Assembly: GCA_051892195.1 (NCBI GenBank)
Contig: JBJFFZ010000097.1
Coordinates: forward strand, 1 to 11,511
Direction of reading: 5' to 3'
Source: CAKQOE01 sp051892195
GTDB taxonomy: Bacteria; Bacillota; Clostridia; Peptostreptococcales; Anaerovoracaceae
DNA: 11,511 nucleotides
The translations under genes were made by a program, and so were the position numbers. Under the pieces are notes generated by a model. That model saw nothing but the letters and a program-made list of their open reading frames with translations, made no database searches and was not told where the DNA came from. This document shows positions 6,531 to 11,511 of this stretch, in pieces. The stretch's first letter is position 1. The number at the start of each line of letters is the position of its first letter.

Positions 6531-6572
6531 GGGAACCGTGGGGAGATTTCTGCGGGGCTCCGGCGATATTCC

Positions 6573-6602
6573 TTGACCGTGAAGGGTTTGCGGCTATATA
6601 AT
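6573..6602 (+). promoter_or_regulatory. near-consensus promoter of the flavoprotein operon
   Basis: TTGACC (6573-6578, 5/6) and a perfect TATAAT (6597-6602) are separated by 18 bases. TATATA (6595-6600) offers a 16-base alternative. Start is expected near 6609, giving a leader of about 87 bases. This is the strongest promoter in the window. Confidence 0.75.
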
Positions 6603-6623
6603 TAGACCCGTCCGAAACCGCTG

Positions 6624-6645
6624 TGACGCGCTGAAGCGTCAGCGC
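6624..6645 (+). other. two overlapping, mutually exclusive leader hairpins (or operator dyad)
   Basis: TGACGC (6624-6629) pairs with GCGTCA (6636-6641), while GCGCTGA (6628-6634) pairs perfectly with TCAGCGC (6639-6645). The two stems share bases and cannot form together. They lie 15-35 bases downstream of the predicted start site. No U-run follows either. They could be a switchable leader structure or, as DNA, an operator dyad at a position suited to repression. Confidence 0.4.
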
Positions 6646-6695
6646 AAAAGCAGGCGGAAGGGCAGTATTTTTATGGATATTACAGGAGATTACCT

Positions 6696-8186
6696 ATGAC
6701 AGACAGCAATAGATATGACGTGATCGTTGTGGGTGCAGGGGTTGTGGGCTGCAGTACGGCCCGGGAGCTTTCCAGATACAGGCTGAAGGTCCTGGTGCTG
6801 GAAAAGGGACACGACATCTGCGCAGGGGCCAGCAAGGCAAATTCCGGCATGATTCACGCCGGATACGATCCCATCCCGGGTACACTGGAAGCGAAGTTCA
6901 ACGCTCCGGGAGCAAAGATGATGTACGAAATCTGCGAGGAGCTGGACGTTCCGGTGCTGAAAAACGGCACCACCATCTTCGCAACCGACGACAACGGAAT
7001 GGCGGAAATCCGCAAGCTCAAGGGCTTTGCGGACGAAAACCATGTGGAGGCACGCATTGTGACTCCGCCGGAGCTTTACGAGCTGCAGCCGGACATCGGA
7101 AAAGATGTGAAGGCCGTGCTCTGGGTTCCGGAGGGGGGCGTAACCACTCCGTTTACCGTTACCTTTGCCCTGGCGGAAAACGCGTACGCCAACGGCGTGG
7201 AATTCCGCAGAGACTGCCCGGTTACCGGAATTACAAAAACAGACGGCGGCTTTGACGTGGCCGCAGGCCACACCCACTTCCAGTGCAGCATGGTTGTAAA
7301 CTGCGCGGGAGGCTGCTCGGACGTCATTAACAATATGATTTCGGAAGAAAAGTATCATATTATTCCCCGCTTCGGGGCCCATGTGGTGCTGGACCGCAAG
7401 GTTGCGGACAAGCTGAACACCACCCTGATGGAGACCCCTCACGATCTGCCGGGGGGCGGTCATACCAAGGGCATGGCCATCATCCCGACCTTAGGAGGCA
7501 CCGTGCTTTTAGGCTGCGATGCCACCCAGGTGGATGACCCGGACTTTACTGCATGCATGAGACCATCCATCGACCAGATCATCGACTATTTCAAGGCTTC
7601 CTGGAAGGATCTTCCCCTGGGAAGCGACGGTTCCCCGTTCCCTGTGGACTCTGTCATCGCAGTGTTCGGAGGCTGCCGCCCTCATGCGGACACAAACGAC
7701 TTTGTCATCGGGGAAGCGCCGGATGTTCCGGGCTTTATCAACGCCGGCGGCACAGAATCCCCGGCATTTACCTCTGCAGTGGCCATTGCGCGCCATGTCT
7801 GCGGGCTCTGCGTGGACCGGCTGAAGCCGGAAGTCAATCCGGACTTCAATCCCCGCCGTCCCGCAAAGAAGGCCTTCCGCAATATGACCGACGAGGAGAA
7901 AATGGAAGCCATCCGGGAAAACCCGGACTACGCGCGGATCGTCTGCCGCTGCGAAATGGTGACGGAAGCGGAAATCCGGGACGCCATCCGCAGGCCGCTT
8001 GGGGCCCGCTCCATCGCTGAAGTCAAGCTGCGCACAAGAGCCGGCATGGGCCGGTGCCAGGGGGGCTTCTGCAGTCCGAGAGTTCTGGAAATCCTGGCAG
8101 AAGAGCTGGGCCTGGATCCTCTGGAGGTCACCCACTGCGGCGGAGAATCCAACGTTCTGGTGGGTCATGTATGTAAGGGGGAATGA
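6696..8186 (+). CDS. GlpA-like FAD-dependent dehydrogenase with C-terminal BFD-type [2Fe-2S] domain
   Basis: A 496-residue flavoprotein resembling the large subunit of anaerobic glycerol-3-phosphate dehydrogenase. It probably oxidises glycerol-3-phosphate or a related polyol phosphate to the ketone. The FAD Rossmann motif GAGVVG is at 13-18 with E36 (LVLEKG) for the ribose; a DAO fold follows, with the typical NSGMIHAGYD segment at 49-58 and the C-terminal FAD-contact region INAGGTESPAF at 348-358. After about 410 comes a BFD-like domain with four cysteines, C417 and C419 (CRCE) and C454 and C459 (CQGGFC), as needed for [2Fe-2S]. The ATG at 6696 has AGGAG (6684-6688) at 7 bases. It is first in a three-gene operon and overlaps the next gene. 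No membrane anchor or GlpC-like subunit is present, unlike E. coli GlpABC, which suggests a soluble complex. Confidence 0.88.
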   Translation: MTDSNRYDVIVVGAGVVGCSTARELSRYRLKVLVLEKGHDICAGASKANSGMIHAGYDPIPGTLEAKFNAPGAKMMYEICEELDVPVLKNGTTIFATDDNGMAEIRKLKGFADENHVEARIVTPPELYELQPDIGKDVKAVLWVPEGGVTTPFTVTFALAENAYANGVEFRRDCPVTGITKTDGGFDVAAGHTHFQCSMVVNCAGGCSDVINNMISEEKYHIIPRFGAHVVLDRKVADKLNTTLMETPHDLPGGGHTKGMAIIPTLGGTVLLGCDATQVDDPDFTACMRPSIDQIIDYFKASWKDLPLGSDGSPFPVDSVIAVFGGCRPHADTNDFVIGEAPDVPGFINAGGTESPAFTSAVAIARHVCGLCVDRLKPEVNPDFNPRRPAKKAFRNMTDEEKMEAIRENPDYARIVCRCEMVTEAEIRDAIRRPLGARSIAEVKLRTRAGMGRCQGGFCSPRVLEILAEELGLDPLEVTHCGGESNVLVGHVCKGE

Positions 8187-8188
8187 GC

Positions 8189-9463
8189 ATGAAGCAGGTA
8201 GATTTACTGATTATCGGCGGCGGAGCCGCCGGAATGGCCGCCGCTGTAGGTGCCAGAAACAGCGGTGTGCAGGACATACTGATCATTGAGCGAAACGGTT
8301 ATCTGGGCGGCGTGCTGCGCCAGTGCATTCACAACGGATTCGGTCTGCACCGCTTCGGGGAGGACCTTTCCGGCACAGAGTTCGCCAGAAAGTACCGGCT
8401 CATGGTGGAAGAGCTGAAAATTCCGTACATGCTCAACACCTTTGTCATCGAAATGAACAGCGACCGCACCGTGACGGCAGTCAGCCCGGAAGAGGGTCTG
8501 GTAAAGATTCAGGCAAAGGCCGTGATCCTGGCCATGGGCTGCAGGGAGCGGTCCCGCAACGCCCTCATGATCCCGGGGACCCGGGGCGCCGGTATCCTGA
8601 CCGCCGGTACAGCGCAGAAATATCTGAATATCAACGGCTATCTCCCGGGCAAAAAGATCGTGATCTTAGGTTCCGGGGACATCGGTCTGATTATGGCCCG
8701 CCAGTTTGTACTGGAAGGAGCCTCTGTGGAAGCCGTAGTGGAAATCATGCCGTTTTCCAGCGGGCTGCCGCGAAACATGAAGCAGTGCATCGAGGACTTT
8801 GACATTCCGGTGTACTTCAACTCCACCGTAGCCGAAATCCGCGGAAAAGAGCGTGTCAGCTCCGTGGTTGTGGGCAAGGTGGACCAGTCCCGCCGGATTA
8901 TCCCGGGCACAGAATTTGAAATCCCGTGCGACACCCTGCTCATCGCTGCAGGGCTCATTCCGGAAAACGAGCTCTCCGAGCAGGCAGGCATCCCTCTCTC
9001 CCCTGCCACAAAGGGCGCCGCAGTCACAGAAGATCTGCAGACAGAGGTCCCTGGATTCTTCGCCTGCGGCAACGTCCTCCACGTCCACGATCTGGTGGAC
9101 TTTGTCAGCGAAGAAGCCGAAGAAGCAGGCAGGAATGCTGCAGCGTGGCTGCAGTCCCGGGAAGCAGCGGGAGCCCCCGCTGAACAGGATGCCTTGATCG
9201 CCGTTAAAAACGGCGCCGGTGTGGGCGGCATCGTGCCTCACAGAGTGCACCGCACCCCGGCAGTGAACCCGGTGGCATTTATGTTCCGCCCTGCAGGAAA
9301 ATACACCGATGCCCGTCTGGTGGCCCGCACCGAATCCGGCCGGGTTCTGGCTTCTCAGAAATGTGTGGCCCTGACCCCGGGAGAAATGTGCCGCCTGCCG
9401 GTGGATATCCACCAGCTGAAAGACGAAGATACCGCCATCATCATCGAAGTTCAGGAGGGCTGA
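8189..9463 (+). CDS. FAD/NAD-dependent oxidoreductase, partner of the GlpA-like dehydrogenase
   Basis: A 424-residue pyridine-nucleotide oxidoreductase. The FAD site is GGGAAG (10-15) with E34 closing strand beta-2; the second FAD contact is ACGN (292-295). An inserted NAD domain has GSGDIG (161-166) and E185 at the end of its beta-2 strand, favouring NAD(H) over NADP(H). The stretch GGVLRQCIHNGFG (40-52) carries one cysteine but no CxxC, so it is not a classical disulfide reductase. ATG 8189 was preferred because AAGGGGG (8175-8181) is 7 bases away; ATG 8183, which overlaps the previous stop as ATGA, is an alternative adding two residues. Thermotoga and Clostridia carry the same trio next to glycerol genes. 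It likely moves electrons between the flavin dehydrogenase and NAD; the direction is not shown by sequence. Confidence 0.87.
   Translation: MKQVDLLIIGGGAAGMAAAVGARNSGVQDILIIERNGYLGGVLRQCIHNGFGLHRFGEDLSGTEFARKYRLMVEELKIPYMLNTFVIEMNSDRTVTAVSPEEGLVKIQAKAVILAMGCRERSRNALMIPGTRGAGILTAGTAQKYLNINGYLPGKKIVILGSGDIGLIMARQFVLEGASVEAVVEIMPFSSGLPRNMKQCIEDFDIPVYFNSTVAEIRGKERVSSVVVGKVDQSRRIIPGTEFEIPCDTLLIAAGLIPENELSEQAGIPLSPATKGAAVTEDLQTEVPGFFACGNVLHVHDLVDFVSEEAEEAGRNAAAWLQSREAAGAPAEQDALIAVKNGAGVGGIVPHRVHRTPAVNPVAFMFRPAGKYTDARLVARTESGRVLASQKCVALTPGEMCRLPVDIHQLKDEDTAIIIEVQEG
9453..9458 (+). promoter_or_regulatory. ribosome binding site of the DUF1667 gene
   Basis: AGGAGG inside the last codons of the upstream gene, 9 bases before ATG 9468. 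It supports independent initiation despite the 4-base intergenic distance. Confidence 0.75.
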
Positions 9464-9467
9464 TTCC

Positions 9468-9869
9468 ATGGAAAAGAAGAAAAACAACAGCGCAGAAGCG
9501 TCCGCCGTTTCTTCCGCTCCGGCGCAGGAGCTGATCTGCATCCGCTGTCCGAGAGGCTGCATGCTCACCGTGGCAGGCAGCGGAGACCATGTAACCGTAT
9601 CCGGAAATTTCTGCAAAAAAGGCGAGGAATACGGCCGGCAGGAAATCGTCAGCCCTACCCGGGTTCTGACGGTGCTTATGCGACCGGAGGGTTCCGCAAG
9701 GCCCATCAGTGTCAAAACCGACCGCCCGGTGCCAAAGGAGCTGCTTTTCACCTGCGCCGATGCCATCTACAAGGTGCATCCGCCCCTTCCGGTGCGCTAC
9801 GGAGATGTTCTCATCGAAAACCTCTGCGGAACGGGATGCAATGTCATCGCCACCTGCGATATCGATTAA
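9468..9869 (+). CDS. DUF1667 cysteine-rich protein, third subunit of the flavoprotein complex
   Basis: A 133-residue protein. The family pattern is clear: C24, C27 and C31 (CIRCPRGC) with C49 (GNFC) form a likely Fe-S or metal site, followed by the conserved SPTRVLT (62-68), VKTDRPVPK (82-90) and a final GDVLIEN (112-118). The family always travels with the two flavoproteins encoded just upstream and is presumed to be an electron-transfer or assembly subunit. Two features are unusual: a 20-residue Lys/Ala/Ser-rich N-terminal extension, and four extra cysteines (C96, C120, C124, C130) in the C-terminal part, where I recall hydrophobic or small residues in relatives. The stop codon lies within the 55-bp sequence repeated across the scaffold gap, so the 3' end deserves checking. 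Confidence 0.85.
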   Translation: MEKKKNNSAEASAVSSAPAQELICIRCPRGCMLTVAGSGDHVTVSGNFCKKGEEYGRQEIVSPTRVLTVLMRPEGSARPISVKTDRPVPKELLFTCADAIYKVHPPLPVRYGDVLIENLCGTGCNVIATCDID

Positions 9870-9916
9870 CGCAGGCCGCCTGCATTTCTCCTGCCGTAAA
9901 GCACTACGGAGCAGAT
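9862..9916 (+). repeat. left copy of a 55-bp exact direct repeat flanking the gap
   Basis: These 55 bases are identical to 10017-10071. The copy starts in the last two codons of the DUF1667 gene. It contains two small inverted repeats, GCAGG/CCTGC (9871-9883) and CCGTA/TACGG (9894-9909). Its exact end at the N run marks it as the edge of a contig. Confidence 0.95.
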
Positions 9917-10016
9917 NNNNNNNNNNNNNNNNNNNNNNNNNNNNNNNNNNNNNNNNNNNNNNNNNNNNNNNNNNNNNNNNNNNNNNNNNNNNNNNNNNNN
10001 NNNNNNNNNNNNNNNN
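9917..10016. other. scaffold gap of 100 N
   Basis: Exactly 100 undetermined bases, the conventional filler for a gap of unknown length. Because both flanks end in the same 55 bases, the contigs probably overlap by one assembly k-mer and no real sequence may be missing. Confidence 0.97.
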
Positions 10017-10071
10017 TCGATTAACGCAGGCCGCCTGCATTTCTCCTGCCGTAAAGCACTACGGAGCAGAT
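10017..10071 (+). repeat. right copy of the 55-bp direct repeat flanking the gap
   Basis: Identical to 9862-9916 and starting immediately after the N run. If the copies are collapsed, the sequence continues from the DUF1667 stop straight into the terminator region without interruption. Confidence 0.95.
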
Positions 10072-10107
10072 GGACACGGGGAAATGGCCAGACACTTATG
10101 TTCATAC

Positions 10108-10143
10108 AAAAGGGGCTGTCAGCGTAATGCGGCAGCCCCTTTT
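10108..10143. terminator. intrinsic terminator of the flavoprotein operon, possibly bidirectional
   Basis: AAAAGGGGCTG (10108-10118) pairs perfectly with CAGCCCCTTTT (10133-10143), and two further pairs (one wobble) extend the stem inward. The loop is about ten bases. The A-run and T-run on either side allow it to work both ways, closing the rightward flavoprotein operon and possibly the leftward anti-sigma operon. Only four T residues follow directly. Confidence 0.8.
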
Positions 10144-10169
10144 CATCGTTCGTATTCTTTTTGCTTTCT

Positions 10170-10198
10170 AAAAAAATCCTCTTTGCCGCAGGGCGGCA
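10170..10198 (-). terminator. possible weak terminator of the anti-sigma operon
   Basis: On the minus strand TGCCGC and GCGGCA (10198-10193 and 10189-10184) form a six-pair hairpin with a CCT loop. It is followed after seven bases by a run of seven U residues (10176-10170). The spacing between stem and U-run is longer than usual, so this is only a candidate. The rest of 10144-10266 shows no gene. Confidence 0.35.
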
Positions 10199-10266
10199 GC
10201 AGCTTCGGGTCATGACATTTCTGCTTTTTCCGGATTGCCCGGAGAGACTGCAGGTGTTCTGCAGGA

Positions 10267-11025
10267 TCAGCCGAGGATTTCTTCCGTCATATCGAACAGG
10301 TCTTCCGGGTCTGCGGAGCAGCCGTCATCCATGAAGAAGCAGTTCGCATCCCCTGCATTCCAGGTCAGGAACGCAACGTCTGTTTCTTCCACCTTGTCGG
10401 AACCGTAGGAAATCTCGTAATCCGGCGCCTCTGCATTTTTCCTGTCCTCTTCGGTCAGCTCATAGTCCACCGGAACAAACTTGTAGTGATAAATCAGGTA
10501 TTGTGCCTCCTGCTCCCCGATGGTGCGGACCTTTGCAGGCGCAGGCAGTTCGGCCGGATCCGTGTGGTCATTGACTGCCGGGTAGGCGCTGTAGGTCAGC
10601 CGTTCTCCATCCTCATTCGTATAATACACCGACAGCTCCTGATAGCTTTCCAGGGTGTTTCCTTCATCATCCACGCCTTTGATTTCCTTTACCTCCGCCC
10701 GGTCAAAGGTATACCCGGATTCAAAGCTCTCCGGAACATTTACCTCAAAGCCGGCCTTTTCAAAGGCCTTATCCATATCGCCGTAATCCTCATACCGGTC
10801 CACACCCCAGCCCGAAATCAGCGATGTGATCTGTCCCCCTGCAGCAAAGGCCGTTGCACCTGCCACCAGACATACCATTGCAGCTGCAGCTGCCACCTTC
10901 ATTATCCCTGTTCTTTTCATTTTCCGATACTCCTTTCCCTTTGCCGGGATCTCCGGAAGCTCCGTATCCCTTATTTCTGGAGAAAGGGCCTGCTTCAGCA
11001 GCATCTCAAATCTTTCATCATCCAT
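10267..11025 (-). CDS. membrane-anchored anti-sigma-factor-like protein
   Basis: A 252-residue protein with a type II bitopic layout. It has a cytosolic N-terminus of about 40 residues (MDDERFEMLLKQAL, ending in a basic KRTGIMK), one membrane span at about 43-62 rich in Ala and Val, then an acidic extracytoplasmic domain of about 190 residues. That domain resembles DUF4367-type sensor domains in overall composition and near its end; the match is from memory and tentative. Two cysteines close to the C-terminus (CFFMDDGC) could form a disulfide outside the cell. Its ATG overlaps the stop of the sigma factor gene by 8 bases (ATGGATGA), so the two are translationally coupled, the standard arrangement for an ECF sigma factor and its inhibitor. 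The signal sensed is unknown. Confidence 0.8.
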   Translation of the reverse strand: MDDERFEMLLKQALSPEIRDTELPEIPAKGKEYRKMKRTGIMKVAAAAAMVCLVAGATAFAAGGQITSLISGWGVDRYEDYGDMDKAFEKAGFEVNVPESFESGYTFDRAEVKEIKGVDDEGNTLESYQELSVYYTNEDGERLTYSAYPAVNDHTDPAELPAPAKVRTIGEQEAQYLIYHYKFVPVDYELTEEDRKNAEAPDYEISYGSDKVEETDVAFLTWNAGDANCFFMDDGCSADPEDLFDMTEEILG

Positions 11026-11511
11026 GTTCTTCCGCCTCCAGTTTCTTTTTTACTGATTCCTTCGCCCTGCGAAGCCTGGTCTTGACCGTTGCCTCCGGCA
11101 GCCGGAGGGCCTCTGCAATTTCCCGGATCTTCATGTCCGCAGAATAGTACATATACAGAGGGATCCTCAGCCGCTCCGGCAGTTCCCCTGCGGCCTTCCG
11201 AACGCTTTGGACGGCCTCCTGCCGCAGCACGGTGCATTCCGGATCCAGTTCTTCGCCGGCGGCGGGCTCCCTGCCGGCCTCCAGCATTTCCTCCATGCTG
11301 GTCGCCGGAACGATCCGCAGCCTCCGGGCATATTTTCGCTTCTGGTTTTTCCACAGAAGGACCGCAGTAGAAATGGCATAGGCCTTTACATTTCCGGCTT
11401 CGTCGATGGTATTCTGTTTTTCCAGCATTTTCAGCATGGTATCCTGATAGAGTTCATCTCCATCCTGCCTGTTTCCTGCTGTCATTCTGCAGAAATTCAG
11501 CACTTCCCTGC
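11018..11511 (-). CDS. ECF-type RNA polymerase sigma factor, N-terminus cut by the window edge
   Basis: At least 164 residues are visible, and the frame is open to the right edge. A GTG at 11503 could be read as a start, but the residues there (VLNFCRMTAGN) belong inside region 2, so the true start lies outside. Region 2 is represented by NRQDGDELYQDTMLKML. A linker of about 70 residues follows. Region 4 contains LPERLRIPLYMYYSADM and the helix-turn-helix MKIREIAEALRLPEATVKTR, which recognises the -35 element. The gene directs RNA polymerase to a small stress or envelope regulon and is coupled to the anti-sigma gene downstream. As with most such pairs, it probably activates its own promoter, which is not in the window. 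Confidence 0.88.
   Translation of the reverse strand, partial: REVLNFCRMTAGNRQDGDELYQDTMLKMLEKQNTIDEAGNVKAYAISTAVLLWKNQKRKYARRLRIVPATSMEEMLEAGREPAAGEELDPECTVLRQEAVQSVRKAAGELPERLRIPLYMYYSADMKIREIAEALRLPEATVKTRLRRAKESVKKKLEAEEHG

Noticed and set aside
8666..9766. A 366-codon open frame on the minus strand across the end of the oxidoreductase and the DUF1667 gene
   Set aside because: It lies opposite two well-supported genes, has no ribosome binding site I can see and no recognisable domain.
9862..10071. The two 55-bp copies as a mobile-element target duplication or CRISPR repeat
   Set aside because: A 55-bp perfect repeat ending exactly at a 100-N filler fits a k-mer contig overlap. There are only two copies, no spacer sequence and no transposase or cas gene.
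11497..11503. GTG at 11503 as the true start of the sigma factor
   Set aside because: The residues beginning there belong within region 2 of ECF sigma factors, and the frame stays open to the window edge, so the gene starts outside.

Overview
The window looks like a chromosomal segment of a fermentative, low-oxygen Firmicute of the Clostridia type. The evidence is strong AGGAGG ribosome binding sites, a clostridial 3-hydroxybutyryl-CoA dehydrogenase, a three-gene GlpA-like FAD/iron-sulfur dehydrogenase cluster with a DUF1667 protein (an arrangement known from Clostridia and Thermotoga), and an ECF sigma/anti-sigma pair of Firmicute style. The species cannot be named from this sequence. The coding parts are moderately GC-rich; the first 230 bases are clearly AT-richer.

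Layout, left to right. (1) 1-233: AT-rich leader with a good sigma-A promoter, then hbd (234-1073, +) as a single-gene unit. It ends at a perfect 18-bp stem terminator (1212-1251) shared with the convergent operon on the right. (2) 1292-6331, all on the minus strand: a five-gene catabolic operon read right to left. Its genes are a zinc-dependent medium-chain alcohol/polyol dehydrogenase, a 40-residue single-span membrane peptide, a sodium:solute symporter, a 171-residue protein of unknown function whose start overlaps the symporter stop, and an FGGY carbohydrate kinase. (3) 6332-6695: a 364-base divergent control region with a near-consensus promoter to the right, a probable promoter to the left, a long imperfect dyad and several hairpins. 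(4) 6696-9869, plus strand: a tightly packed three-gene operon. It encodes a GlpA-like FAD dehydrogenase with a BFD-type [2Fe-2S] domain, an FAD/NAD oxidoreductase and a cysteine-rich DUF1667 protein. It is followed by a scaffold gap (100 N) flanked by an identical 55-bp repeat, almost certainly an assembly artefact, and by a terminator. (5) 10267-11511, minus strand: a membrane-anchored anti-sigma-like protein and an ECF sigma factor that runs off the right edge.

How it may work (inference): the symporter, perhaps helped by the small peptide and the unknown coupled protein, imports a polyol or related compound. The dehydrogenase and kinase oxidise and phosphorylate it. The divergent flavoprotein complex oxidises a glycerol-3-phosphate-like polyol phosphate and passes electrons through Fe-S sites to NAD. 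The two operons share one control region, so they may form one regulon, but no regulator is encoded here and the substrate is unknown.
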